DNA of 64,000 bases from Hofstenia miamia (lineage: Eukaryota; Xenacoelomorpha; Acoela): positions 818,658-882,657 of the forward strand of contig SCFE01000076.1 of the NCBI GenBank assembly GCA_004352715.1, given 5' to 3'. Positions 33,864 through 47,500 of this stretch are shown here, one piece after another. Numbering within the stretch: position 1 is the first letter of the stretch; each line of letters starts with the position of its first letter. The notes beneath the pieces were generated by a model. The model was not told the DNA's origin. It ran no database searches and saw only the letters and a list, made by a program, of their open reading frames with translations. A program made the translations under genes and the position numbers.

Positions 33864-34619
33864 GTCATTCGCAAAAGTTATATTAAAACATTATTGACAC
33901 AGGTTTCGGTTTTGACGTATTCATTTTGGAACTCCACATTTGGTTAGCAGTCAATGGTATTTCAGTGAAGCTGGTCATACTGGAATGTCAATCGTTTACA
34001 AAGCACAATCCACCATGATGTTTACCAGATGTTCACCTGGATCTTGTTACAGTGTTGAAGCACATAGTACTGAAGACACTACATCTCTTTCTCGGTAATC
34101 GTCACACACACACATCAAGCATTGCAATACTTACGTTGTGAATAATGCTTAAAGGTTAAACCTAGTTTGGGGTAACTTTGTTATCCCAAGAACAACTAAA
34201 ATAGGTTTTGATCTCAAATCAAATAGGTAGAACTTGATCATTTGTGTCTTTCCACATATTTTAAGTAATTCTTGTCTGTATAATATGGGAGCCATCATAA
34301 CTTTGCATATTTAGATTTAACAAAAGCATTAATAGTCTAATTTTGGGGTAAATTTCTTACCCCAAAAGAATTCAGCATAAAACTCTTGCATTCGGATGAT
34401 TGCCTTTTTTGAGTAATACCATGCTTGATAAACCCTAATGCTATGATTTCTTGAAAATTCTATTATTATTGATTTAGCTTGTACCCAAAAAATACATCTA
34501 TATTGTGAAATTCTAATTCTTTTCATTTTTGAATGCTCTGATTTTTGCATATTTTAATTGCTATGTAAAGAAGACAATCTGCGAAAAAAGTTCCAGGAAT
34601 TTGAATTTAATATATATGA

Positions 34620-35030
34620 GAATTCAGCAGCTAGATAACATTGAAAATCACAATGAAGCCTTAAATATAGATGAGATTTCTCAATTTTGCAGAAAACATT
34701 GATGCAAATTTTGATGACTTAGAAGAAAAAATTTTGAATCTTCAAAGTTCTACTAACAATTAGGAAGAGGTAGTGCAATTTGGTTCATTTAGTAGATTTT
34801 GGACTTCAATTTCCAAAAAATACACAACCCAATGGGAAAAGAGCCTTCTCAAAACATTATTCATACTAATTTTGGTTCACCAAATCATGTAAGGGTCTTG
34901 AAACCATCTTATTCTATAAATATATTTATGGATGAAATCTTAGAGAACTGCCTTCGTTATACAAACTTGTAAACACATCAATATTTAGTGGGACTGATTC
35001 ATTTAGAGATTGGAGCATTTATTTGATTGT
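34620..35030 (+). pseudogene. Possible piggyBac N-terminal fragment
   Basis: VLKPSYSINIFMDEILENCL then RYTNLY can be read at 34895-34975, recalling the piggyBac entry region (P...LF..FF.DE....IV..TN.YA). It is weak, with stops between blocks. Confidence 0.3.
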
Positions 35031-35035
35031 ATATA

Positions 35036-35210
35036 CAGGCAACCCCGCCTAGGTCGGATCGACTCGGACCAATGAAAATAATCCGACTTACAAGAAATCC
35101 GAGATATAATTTGTGTGTGTGTACATATTGGAGTTTGTCAGTTCCTTATTAATAGTACGAGTTACGCGAAAATCCGACTTAGTCACATCCGACTTAGGCG
35201 GAGTTGCATG
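35036..35210. mobile_element. Tigger/pogo-like MITE (175 bp)
   Basis: TA, CAGGCAACCCCGCCTAGGTC GGA ... TCCGACTTAGGCGGAGTTGC ATG, TA. The inverted ends of about 24 bp begin CAGGCAAC-CCGCCTA-GTCGGA, like the CAGT/CAGGC...CCCG-TTA-...-CG ends of pogo-class elements, with a TA duplication. The interior repeats the CCGACTTA motif. Confidence 0.75.
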
Positions 35211-35499
35211 TAGTAGCTGGAGCTCATAAGGTACATGATTGCAGTTTAGAAAAACTAGGCTCGCCAGTCTTTTGGGCTACCATGATCACTAAAAGATTTT
35301 TATTAATGATGCATACTTTCTAGATCAAGGTGAATGAAATATATGAGAAACATTTCGTCAAACATAAATCTCTCTTATCTTCGTCATCCTAACCTGAAAA
35401 TCAATGAGTAACTACTAGAATATAATACTAATAATAACAGTAATAATAATTTACTAGAATCAGAAAGAAAACATCTGATAATCTTACTAATTTACAAAA

Positions 35500-36600
35500 T
35501 TAGAAAAAAAGAACTATTTTTTTAATATTTTTTGAGAAATTTGTATATTTTTTTACACTGCAACCGGAATGTGATTTCCTTTCTCCTAACCGACCAACAG
35601 CATATAGTTTTCGTTTGGGAATTATTCCTCTCAAAATGTCATTACTATTGCTCATTATTTTTTCATATAGCTTGTTATCCTTGTCCAAAACAAATTCCTT
35701 CATTGTTATATAAGATTCCAATAATCCCATTTTTTGTGCTTAGCGCTGGAGGCGATCAATCTTATGTAGGTTTTGTTGGAAACAACTTCCCCAGACTCTT
35801 ATGCAATAGTTTGTATGAGTGGAAATCATTGTTTTATATATAATATAATTCAAGTTTTCAAAGCTGTAATTTAAGTGTTTCATCTTAAATTCCATGAATT
35901 TTACCAGGTTTATCACCTTTTCGAAATCGAATACAGAGCTCTGCAGATTTGTTTGTTTTGAAAAACATATTATTCAAACTGCACCATGCCATAAGTTCTT
36001 TAATAATTGTTTCTGCTTGATCAGGGTATGCATAGAAACCGGGAATAATGCAATTGATATCATCCGCATATTTAACAAAGTTATCAGATTCAGAAGAAAT
36101 TTGCATCTCGCCATATAATAAATTAAACATGATAGTCCAAAAATAGTCCCTTGAGGAACGCCACAGTTAGTCTCAAGTAATCCTGAGTGATGTTTGCCCA
36201 TATCAACATATTGTTTTTTCCATTAGAAAATCAGAAAGAATGTCAATTGCATGTGTTTGATCGGATATTAATTCAGCTAGTTTTCTACAACCTTGTGCCT
36301 TGGAACGATGTCAATTGCCTTGCTGAGATCAAGAGTAAATATTCTCACATAGTGGTAAAGTTCGCTGTGATTTTTACATGTAATAATGATTTTCAGAAGA
36401 GTACACTCTGTCGATGTACCTTTTCTGAAACCCAATTGGTTGGAGTTCAGTGTCTTATTGTTCTTGTCAGATATTAATGTGTCAAAGAGCAATCTCTCGA
36501 AAATTTTAAAAATAATTGAGGTAATGGATACAGGATGGAGATACTCTAGTGATTCAATCGTTGATGGTGCTTGAATATATTAGATTTGGGACTGGGGCAG
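35500..36600 (-). pseudogene. LINE reverse transcriptase relic
   Basis: In order on the minus strand: NQLGFRKGTSTECTL (36450-36400), FTLDLSKAIDIVP (motif A, catalytic Asp present), GVPQGTIFG (motif B, about 36155), KYADDINCI (motif C YADD, about 36065), NKSAELCIRFRKG and a C-terminal tail (KLYEKIMSNSNDILRGIIPK) at 35660-35590. Spread over several frames, so inactive. The motif set fits CR1/Jockey-group non-LTR elements. Confidence 0.85.
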
Positions 36601-37329
36601 GCCACCTGATAGGCTGCTTGAGCAGTTTGGTCAAGTGCCGTGTGGCCGAAACATGACCAAACCATGCAAATTTACAGTTAATTACAGCAAATATGAAGTG
36701 ATTTGCGTTTTATGTTGATGGAACGCTGTTACATAATTAGACAGATTCTTTGATTTTGTCAAAATGTGTATGCGAATGAGTATTACCGTTAACTATTATC
36801 TAGTTCAAAATACAAGGTCTATAGGGTGAACCGATTAACAAATTATCCTCTGATTAAATTAAGCAAATTACTAAGCATCAAACCTAAATCCTCTTCCCTT
36901 TCCTATTGTATGTTTACTGCAGAAAAAATTTATTTCAATTAAGGGCAAAAGTTTTACTTTGCGAGTCAAATTCAGCTGGGCCAAATGCACTCAAAACATT
37001 GTTTGTGGTTAGCGGGTCCTGTTTCTTGAAAGTGTGAGCCTTGGGGAGGATAGCGGTTATAAATTCAACTCTTGGATAAAAAGTTTTAAACTGTAAAAAT
37101 ATCCTGCAAATTAAAGGTTTTTATGCACAGTGGCTAAAAATTACTTTTTCTTAAAATCTAAAGAAGGAATTTACAAATTTTCATATGTAAAAATCTATTT
37201 TATACAGTTTTAAGCTCTTTTAAATTAAGGTAGCTTTGTTACTCTATATTTCGTCTTACCGAATATATAATTAAAATTGTTTACCGGTTAAAGATATATA
37301 GTCTTGTACTGCTGCTTACGTTAATAAGA

Positions 37330-37851
37330 TTCATGATCATTTAATTGCCAATATTCGAAAGTTATTAGATCGTGCTAGTACATTCTTGCTGACAACAAAA
37401 TTGCTCGATTTTAGATTCCGAGCGTCCATGCTTAGTGAGACTGCCCTGGAGATATTATCAAAATTTCTTTTGGATAACATTATTCATTACTCTAATTATT
37501 GTTCACTACCTGATGTGATGTCAATTTGTTAACTGACGTGTAGAGCTATGCNCCCCCCAAAGAAATGAAAGTATATTAAATTTTGATTCAAATGAGGACA
37601 GCGACATAAATTCAACACACAGTTGCTCAAAAATTGTAAATCAACAACCTACCCACTGGAATGAGGGAAAAAACACGGATTCCATACTGCCAACAATGTC
37701 TCAAATAGCCCGCAAATACTTGGGAATCCCCGCTACACAGAATAGAAGTGAAAGGTCAATAAGCTCTGAAGGTAACAGCATCACAAGCAAACGTAACTCC
37801 CTTGAACCAGATGACGTGAATGAATATATTGGTATTAGCAATATTTTGTGA
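37330..37851 (+). pseudogene. hAT transposase C-terminal relic
   Basis: RFRASMLSETALEILSKFL (about 37420-37475), then after a break and the single N at 37552 the dimerisation domain: LPTMSQIARKYLGIPATQNR, SERSISSEGNSITSKRNSLE, PDDVNEYIG, stop at 37849-37851. This is the hAT C-terminal consensus (LA-YLSIPATSA-SERVFS-AG-II-KRS-L). The N-terminal BED and catalytic parts are missing. Confidence 0.85.
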
Positions 37852-39534
37852 ACTTTTGAATTTTCGAGTGTGAATTGTTGCTCTAAAAATGCTACAAAGT
37901 AGCTTCCCAGTTCCCAATTAACACTAAGTTTAAAATCAGCATCGATTTGACTTTTGAAATTTAGTTGATCCATCAATTATTGCTTGAGATTCATTACAAA
38001 GAAGAATTTTTCTATAAATAGCTGTTTTTATTTTTATTATAATGATAAAGTGTGTTTTATAAATTTTAGTGTTCTGGATCAGGTCCAGAGACAAGATAAT
38101 GCACTCCTCAAAAACAGGTGCAGCAGTAAGCCAGGCAAGCTCATACCATGTCATGTGAACAACGTGCAGCTTTAGTTGAACGTCTTCATGACCCTGTGTG
38201 TTGCAAAACGGACTCAAGAATGCTAGACAAAGGCTGTGGAACATAGATTATTAGGCACTGCTTTTAACCAATGAGAAGCATAGCTTCTTAGTCAGGCTGC
38301 ATACGATTAGGTGAGACATATAGTTATTATATTTAAGTCCATGTACATAAAATACAATTCTCAGTTCAATTGAGGTGAGATGATTGTATTGCCAATGATT
38401 TAAAAAATCTAAAAAATTATATTAGTATCAAATCACAAACTTTTAGAAAACAGCGTTACTGAGTATTGTCATAGTAGTAATCAATTTTTAACATATAATT
38501 GTAATTTTTAATCTTCAGTGTCTAATAATGCTTTGTATTGATATGTTTGACGGCTTTGGCAAACATTTTGCAGTGGTGTGATTTGGTGTGGTAGTTGTGG
38601 TGTGAATTTGTTGACCTCTTCTGGTATGGTGTGTGTTGTGAATCACATAATGTAATCCCATGGCAATTATGTCCTCATGCATGGAAGTCATTTTTAGATT
38701 TTGTACGTTGCTCATGAAAATACGCAATTCTTAAGTTCCTTAAGCCATCATATTCACAATGTTAAGCATTGCTGTAAAGATCCAAGAGCAAGAAATTTTT
38801 ATCTCCCATAACAAATATAGAAAATGCGTTACATGATTTTTTAGAAGTCGTCTACAATAGGCGTTTAAGGGTCACCATTTTTTTGCCAAAATCCAATTTA
38901 GTTCCACTGGTATTGGTTTTACTTCAACTATTTCCACAAAGTTTTTGAATCCACAATTCTATGTTGTCTAAAAGCATAACATCTCTTTTGGGTAAAACTC
39001 CAAAACAATCATATTGAGAAATCCGAAGTTTCCGTTTTATATTATGGCCCCAGTATTATGTTAATCACCTAAGTGCAAAGGCTACTCCTTAGAGCTTAAA
39101 AGCTATATTCGAAACAACAGGATGTGAAGAGATTCCGTTTGGCATACCCATGGATACCATTTCTAAATTTGCAATTTACCATAAGCATTTTTGAAAAAAC
39201 ATTGACGTATATGCCTACTATTTCAATCTGCACTGCGGATTTGTTCTGCATGATTTAAGGCTTCATTTATTACTGGTGTGATTTTTTAATGTCTTGCCCA
39301 ATTCGTTTTTTTGTGCACTAACATAATGCATTGCTTGCTGCATTGGTGACTCAATTTTTATTATTGACTGCATCTGAAATACTGAATTATACTTAAACTA
39401 TGTGAGTGTTCTTAAAACGAGTTCTTACTTAAGGTAGGTAGAATTATGTTTTTTGATGGATAATAGATCTTTAATTGTTAAACTGAAAATGTTGAGAAGC
39501 TAGGCAGTAACACTAATATAATGTTTAAATGTTT
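37852..39534. other. Intergenic DNA downstream of gene B
   Basis: A frame at 38244-37936 (minus) is unrecognised. 38560-38640 is rich in GTGGTGTGATTTGGTGTGG-like GT-rich sequence. Nothing else is supported. Confidence 0.5.
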
Positions 39535-39554
39535 TTTATTGGCTAAGATTTATT
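39535..39554 (-). promoter_or_regulatory. Candidate polyadenylation signals of gene B
   Basis: Two AATAAA hexamers on the minus strand (TTTATT on plus at 39549-39554 and 39535-39540) lie 120-139 bp beyond the gene B stop codon, a usual distance. There is no transcript evidence. Confidence 0.45.
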
Positions 39555-39673
39555 AATTATGTATGGGAATATACAATGAACTAGAAAGTAAGAAATATTT
39601 TTAAAAATATTAAAGGATTATAATGTAGAATAAAAATTATTAATGAGAACAATATTACAAAATTTCTTCTGGA

Positions 39674-40105
39674 TTAAACACTGTCCTTTTGTGTAGCTTC
39701 TGGACCTTCGTTTTGCATTTCCTTCTGTTTGAATGAATATTCACTATCCCACCAAAACATATCTCGATGCTGAAACATTAACAGAGGGTCAACCTCCTTT
39801 TTATTTCCAATAGCAAAAGGAAGGCTTACTAAAGTTCCTACAATCAAAACCGTTACGCTTCCGATGAAAGCATACCATAAGTACGAGATGCTTAGAATGG
39901 TGCGTGATAAAAAAGGACGAGTATCTTCTTCAGCAGGAGCAGATACATGTTCTGCCATTTTGTGACGTAGTGTATCATATATTAAATCATTATTCATCGT
40001 CAAGTTAGTGAAATTGCATGAACTGAATCTAGGTAATAGTTGACTTGCTGGAGGCTTATTTATTTGCGATCCAAATCCAATAGTTAAAGTCAAAATCATG
40101 GCAAC
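39674..40105 (-). CDS. Gene B exon 6 and stop
   Basis: Acceptor CTAATTTAG|GTTGCC reads VAMILTLTIGFGSQINKPPA, keeps the CNFT and NLT sequons and the final transmembrane span, and ends FWWDSEYSFKQKE...KDSV. A canonical AATAAA on the minus strand lies about 120 bp past the stop (39554-39549), with another at 39540-39535. Confidence 0.9.
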   Translation of the reverse strand, partial: VAMILTLTIGFGSQINKPPASQLLPRFSSCNFTNLTMNNDLIYDTLRHKMAEHVSAPAEEDTRPFLSRTILSISYLWYAFIGSVTVLIVGTLVSLPFAIGNKKEVDPLLMFQHRDMFWWDSEYSFKQKEMQNEGPEATQKDSV

Positions 40106-40184
40106 CTAAATTAGATTTAATATAGGCTAACAAACCATTATATGAATTTATTTTAATTAATATTTTCAGCAATTTAGCAAAAAT

Positions 40185-40224
<40 letters not shown>

Positions 40225-43200
40225 TACACTTCATGCTGCTTAAGTGTGATGGATTTAAAATATATTTAATATTTCGTGGCTTATTCAATAGTAGAAATTT
40301 GTTATAATACATAATAATCAAAATTTTTGCATCTAGTTTTAAAGTTGTTCTTTGTTGTATGATGTTGATGCATGCAAATTTCTGATATGAGATGACGGAG
40401 AGATGTTCATTGAACCATGCTACATATTGGCGCTTAGGTTTTCTGATGAAAGAAATATTAATTTCTTCACAACTAAATTTGCAAGCAAGTGAAGAAACTA
40501 GCATTTTTCGATTAAAACATATTTGATGTTATCCTCGACTGCAGAATTAGATTTAACTTAGTTAAATTTAATCGAGCACTGATGAATTGCCCCGTACATT
40601 TAAAAGGTATTGATACCTGGATCGGAAAAGAGGTTGACGTGAGAAGTTTTTTTCTTTACACGTTCACCGCATATCTCATTTAAGGGGAAGGTTATCATTA
40701 CAATTCCGACAATACTGAGCTGTCCTGTATAAATATAAGGCACTTGCTACCCCATGGAGAATTTGCCAGCAGTCTTATGTAGCATACAAGAAATTGATTC
40801 ATTTAGGGTGAGAGATGAAAAAGACTACCTTTGGTATGGAAAGCTGATCTTTTGAATACCTTGTATGAATTGATAAATGTTATGATATCTTGCTAAAATT
40901 TTAACGTTTATAGGCACTTGAGTGAATTCAATTATTTAATTTGTGTAATTTTGATCAGTTTTATGAAAAAGGACCCCGTTCATTTACATTTTTTATGTAT
41001 ATCTGTAAAGATAAAGATATATATATATATATATATATATAAGCCATATCAAAATATTTGATTTTCTATTGAAATACTTACAATAAACCCAACTGTAGCT
41101 CCTTTATGATTTGCTATTTTAACGAAAAATCCGAGAAGAAACACTCCAAGTATAGGTCCACCTGTCATTCCAAAAAGTCCAATTGCTGCCTGCAAAATTT
41201 GACCGGCTTGGCCAACAAACCAAGCTAATGTCAATGCAAACAATCCGTAGATAACAGCCAGAACTTTCAACATGTGCGCAATTGAGGTCTGAGTAAACCG
41301 ATCTTCGATAGATGGGTAGAATTCTTTAAATACATCCTCCAAAGTTACAGCTGCTAATGCGTTTACTCCTGAAGAAACCGTGCTCAGCGCTCCACTGGAA
41401 ACGGCTGAAACAAACAATCCAGGAAACCCTAATATAATCGATAAATTTCGTTTTTCTTTAGAAATTACCATAATTAGGTTTCGATGAAAAAACGGAAAGA
41501 AAAATTTTGGAAGGGTTTTTTTTCGATCTATTCATTTGCTACGTCAATATTATCCAGTTTAACAATTAATTTCTTAAAGGATTGATAGAAAGCATGAAAT
41601 TTACATTCTGAGTTAAATTTTGGCCCGGTTTCAACTCTGTGATGCCTAATTATTGTAAATATTTTTAAAAACTATTACATGTTTTAATGATTTCTACTTG
41701 TTTAATTCAATCTGTGAAATGCTAGATACTTAGAAAATAGTAGCTGGTTGAAGCAGTAGGCCGAAGTTGAATGGTTCTTAATGATTTAATGGACAATGTT
41801 TTCAGAAAAATTTAAACAGCATTTTATTGTTGGTGGTTCAAATTAATTAGTCGTTTGTTTTGTATTTTGTTAAAAAATTTGCTTAATGAAAACCGGTTTA
41901 TCCTCTAGAAAATAGCTTTGAAATTTTGGCAAGAATTCCAAATCAGAACCAAATATTTTGATCACATCGGCAATTTGAATCCAAAGATGTGGCAAAAGAT
42001 TATGAAGCGTTTGTAAATTTTTGCTAAATAATTTTAAAATGTTCTGAGAATTTATCAAACATATTAACCAATTCAAAATTATGCAACATACCTAATATGC
42101 TAAATATTGTAAAAGTATAATCAATAAACAAAACTACTTTCACAGGATATACAGAGCAGTATTCAGATACTGAATATGAACAGAATCAATGCATCAATTG
42201 CTCATAAATAGCTGACTGTTTCGGAAATGGCAACTGGCTGAAGCGTAAAATCAAACTTAACCTTTTGGGTCTTTAGAGACCCAAATGTTTCATGGTCTTT
42301 ACAAGGGTAGACGGATGTTTTCCATTCCAATTCATTGTGATGTAATTGACTAAAACTGCAGCATGCTTATATAACTAAAGAATGCTAATAGCTAATCCAG
42401 CAAGACAATGATCGAAAATGTATTGCATTTCCCTTTTTTTCACACGGGATGATAAAAAGGAAAGTTCTACATGAGAATTATGAATATCAAAGTCCGAATG
42501 CATTCAGATATTGAGTAATGATAAACCACATCACAAATATTGAGTAAAAATATAAATTCAGTGTTATCGAAACATTTACATATTTCATGTAACATCATCC
42601 CATGCATAAAATAGTAGAAAAATCATCATTATAAGCTCTTGGGTTTCATAAAATTCATAAAATTGCTTCGCAAGCTTAGGTTTATGCTCTTGATCATAAG
42701 TGTAAAAGAAATTTATGTTCACTTTAGTATCTCATCTGCGTGAAACTCTCGTTGTTCAAGTCCATTCCTTGGGCTCTACTTCTTTATGCTTGTCCCTTTT
42801 GGTGGCCGTCTGGTGCCTTTTTCCACTCTATGGAAAGGTTCTAGAAACGTGCTTTTGAATGGATTTCTCTCTTACCATATCAAAATCTCTGCTCCAATTC
42901 TCCACTCTCCCGCTGTCACTTCACTTTCATGCATGTGATCTCCTCCTGTTCAATCGTTTACTAACTCGCAAGATGTACCTTGATCAGCTTGAATTTATGA
43001 CATTATCGAATTCCCGCTACTCGCTCTGATGGTGTTGTCACGTTCTCTGTTTGTTGGCTCAAGAAGCAACTCACCCTTCGATCGTTTTTTAATTGTGCTT
43101 GTGCTTTCGGCAAATTTACTCCTGATTCTCAAGCATCTCTGCTGCCTTTCCTCTTCCTGGTCCGTTCTCTCGCTTTGCTTACTCATCATTTTGCTCCTAC

Positions 43201-43285
43201 TTCACATTCTGTGACTATCCTCGCTGCCGAAAAAACTTGATTTTTAATCATTTTTATTGTTTGCCTTTGCCGGCATAATGAAGTC

Positions 43286-43325
<40 letters not shown>

Positions 43326-44472
43326 AATTTCGTATGATCCTAGATATTGTACACACACACACACACACACACACAAATCCCCAACAAACACACACACCAC
43401 ACAATTATATATATGTATATGTTACTATTATTTTGTAAATAGTTTTTAGTTTTTAGTTTTGTACCAAAGATATATATATACAGTACTGGCAAAAGTGTGT
43501 TTTATGCTATTTCCTGGAAACTTCGTAAAATGCCTAGAATTCCCAATTTTTTATTAGAATTTACAACAGATTCATTTAGCCAATCAAATTAACACAACTT
43601 TAGATTTACACACAATACATTTTCACTGAAAAGCACTATCATAATAGTTTGAAATATGGTCTGTGATATTGAAATTTCACCAACAAAGCGTGCCCAAATT
43701 CCTATATTGTACGAGGAGGGGTACAATTATCGCGCTATAGCTGTTAGAATGTGCGCGTCAGTATCTTTGGTATCCAAAAGTGTTACTCGCTATCAGCAAA
43801 TGCTAAATTTTTTCTCTCACAAATGGTCTGGAAGACCAAAATTGACAACCCCTCAGACTGAACGTCTCATTACCATTGCGTCGTCAATCAACCATTCTCT
43901 TTATCTTCTGAAGTCAAAGCAAATCTAGATGCAGTAGTGCAGCATGTGTCAACACTAACCCTTAGGCGTCGATTGAATACTACCTTTGACATTCCATCAT
44001 GCAAACCGGCAGCCAAACCCCCGATTGTCTTCAAAGAACATTTGAGACCGGCTGTGCTTCTGCAGGCAATACCGAAACTACATCTATGAGATGTGGCATC
44101 AAGTAATGTTTAGTGACGAATCCAAGATTTGCCAGTTTACATCATACCGGCCACACATTCCACGACCAAGAAACCAAAGATTCAACAGATGTTACATGCA
44201 GCAAACTGTCCGTCTGTGATGAATTGGGGTGCTATAACTGCGAATGCTCGGATGGTCTGCATTTTGTTCCTCACAACTAGACAGTCACAGCCAAAGCCTA
44301 CCTCAAAATAATTCAGGAGAAATTTCCTATGTTTATGCAGCTTCGCGAAACATCTGTACTACAACAAGATAGTGTCCTTGTCACAGGCCAAAGTTGTAAA
44401 ACAGTGGATTGAGTCATAACACTTGCGACTGCTTGAGAACTGGCCAGTAAAATCCCCATAACTCAAGAAAAT

Positions 44473-44528
<56 letters not shown>

Positions 44529-44529
44529 T

Positions 44530-44574
<45 letters not shown>

Positions 44575-47500
44575 NNNNNNNNNNNNNNNNNNNNNNNNNN
44601 NNNNNNNNNNNNNNNNNNNNNNNNNNNNNNNNNNNNNNNNNNNNNNNNNNNNNNNNNNNNNNNNNNNNNNNNNNNNNNNNNNNNNNNNNNNNNNNNNNNN
44701 NNNNNNNNNNNNNNNNNNNNNNNNNNNNNNNNNNNNNNNNNNNNNNNNNNNNNNNNNNNNNNNNNNNNNNNNNNNNNNNNNNNNNNNNNNNNNNNNNNNN
44801 NNNNNNNNNNNNNNNNNNNNNNNNNNNNNNNNNNNNNNNNNNNNNNNNNNNNNNNNNNNNNNNNNNNNNNNNNNNNNNNNNNNNNNNNNNNNNNNNNNNN
44901 NNNNNNNNNNNNNNNNNNNNNNNNNNNNNNNNNNNNNNNNNNNNNNNNNNNNNNNNNNNNNNNNNNNNNNNNNNNNNNNNNNNNNNNNNNNNNNNNNNNN
45001 NNNNNNNNNNNNNNNNNNNNNNNNNNNNNNNNNNNNNNNNNNNNNNNNNNNNNNNNNNNNNNNNNNNNNNNNNNNNNNNNNNNNNNNNNNNNNNNNNNNN
45101 NNNNNNNNNNNNNNNNNNNNNNNNNNNNNNNNNNNNNNNNNNNNNNNNNNNNNNNNNNNNNNNNNNNNNNNNNNNNNNNNNNNNNNNNNNNNNNNNNNNN
45201 NNNNNNNNNNNNNNNNNNNNNNNNNNNNNNNNNNNNNNNNNNNNNNNNNNNNNNNNNNNNNNNNNNNNNNNNNNNNNNNNNNNNNNNNNNNNNNNNNNNN
45301 NNNNNNNNNNNNNNNNNNNNNNNNNNNNNNNNNNNNNNNNNNNNNNNNNNNNNNNNNNNNNNNNNNNNNNNNNNNNNNNNNNNNNNNNNNNNNNNNNNNN
45401 NNNNNNNNNNNNNNNNNNNNNNNNNNNNNNNNNNNNNNNNNNNNNNNNNNNNNNNNNNNNNNNNNNNNNNNNNNNNNNNNNNNNNNNNNNNNNNNNNNNN
45501 NNNNNNNNNNNNNNNNNNNNNNNNNNNNNNNNNNNNNNNNNNNNNNNNNNNNNNNNNNNNNNNNNNNNNNNNNNATTATTATTATTATTATTATTATATC
45601 TCCAAAAAGGGATAAAATGGCATTTTATTGATTTTTTACTGTAGTTTTATGTGTATGAAAGGGTTAAAGAATTTTTCTGTTTTAGCAGACATTTTGTCAC
45701 CAAATGGCTTAAGTAAAGAACGGCCGAACCTTAATGGTTTTAACTATTAACTGTTTAAAAATTATAAAGATAGATGTTAGAGTAGTATTTTATTGCTTCT
45801 CATTTTAAGTTATAATTACAGTTGTTCGTTTGTATTTTGGCAGTTACTTGCTTAATGAAAACCGGTTTACTGTATTCTACCGTTTTAGTAAGCAATTTAT
45901 CTTTGAAATGTTTTAAAGACGCTGGAACGACTGCAAAATTCTATTGTTAAAATGCTGAAATTATTTCATATTGTAACTATTTGGCACGTTATAAAGAAGT
46001 ATGCGTTATAAACTTTAGTAATTTAATATACACTTCGTAAATTTCAAACCCACTCATTGCCAATGTATTTGAATATAAAGTGCGAAATTGATCATTTCAT
46101 TCGCTCAATATATAACAGGACATTTTAATTGATATGAATTCGAATGAATTTGATTCACGAATATTTAATGAAACAAATATTGTACATGAATATTCATTAA
46201 TATTTAAACCTGGTACTGATCCAAACAAATCCATTACGAAATAAGGCAATAGTTGATCCGGAGCTAAGATTTTTTTGCTGTTAAGTGGATCGCAAAAAAC
46301 GTAGTGAGTATATGCTAGCAATCCTATGCCTGCCTGTATCGTCATCATAACTACGATTATAGGGATATTCATATAAATAGCTTTTTGGGCTTCTGACTTG
46401 TGACTGACGGCCAAATAACGTTGTACCTATTAAATGTAGCAAACATTAAATATGCAGTAATACAATATGAAATATACAGTACATATAGTAAAGTTGTTTT
46501 ACTTCCTTCAAAAAAATTTAGAAAATGTTTTATGAAAAATGAAAGTCAACGTTTATATAAGTTTCATAGGCAACGTTTTTGTACTTAAAATGCATTATAT
46601 ATATATATATATATNNNNNNNNNNNNNNNNNNNNNNNNNNNNNNNNNNNNNNNNNNNNNNNNNNNNNNNNNNNNNNNNNNNNNNNNNNNNNNNNNNNNNN
46701 NNNNNNNNNNNNNNNNNNNNNNNNNNNNNNNNNNNNNNNNNNNNNNNNNNNNNNNNNNNNNNNNNNNNNNNNNNNNNNNNNNNNNNNNNNNNNNNNNNNN
46801 NNNNNNNNNNNNNNNNNNNNNNNNNNNNNNNNNNNNNNNNNNNNNNNNNNNNNNNNNNNNNNNNNNNNNNNNNNNNNNNNNNNNNNNNNNNNNNNNNNNN
46901 NNNNNNNNNNNNNNNNNNNNNNNNNNNNNNNNNNNNNNNNNNNNNNNNNNNNNNNNNNNNNNNNNNNNNNNNNNNNNNNNNNNNNNNNNNNNNNNNNNNN
47001 NNNNNNNNNNNNNNNNNNNNNNNNNNNNNNNNNNNNNNNNNNNNNNNNNNNNNNNNNNNNNNNNNNNNNNNNNNNNNNNNNNNNNNNNNNNNNNNNNNNN
47101 NNNNNNNNNNNNNNNNNNNNNNNNNNNNNNNNNNNNNNNNNNNNNNNNNNNNNNNNNNNNNNNNNNNNNNNNNNNNNNNNNNNNNNNNNNNNNNNNNNNN
47201 NNNNNNNNNNNNNNNNNNNNNNNNNNNNNNNNNNNNNNNNNNNNNNNNNNNNNNNNNNNNNNNNNNNNNNNNNNNNNNNNNNNNNNNNNNNNNNNNNNNN
47301 NNNNNNNNNNNNNNNNNNNNNNNNNNNNNNNNNNNNNNNNNNNNNNNNNNNNNNNNNNNNNNNNNNNNNNNNNNNNNNNNNNNNNNNNNNNNNNNNNNNN
47401 NNNNNNNNNNNNNNNNNNNNNNNNNNNNNNNNNNNNNNNNNNNNNNNNNNNNNNNNNNNNNNNNNNNNNNNNNNNNNNNNNNNNNNNNNNNNNNNNNNNN

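Noticed and set aside
44470-44574. (ACT)n tract as a CRISPR-like or regulatory array
   Set aside because: Pure trinucleotide microsatellite without spacers, next to an assembly gap.
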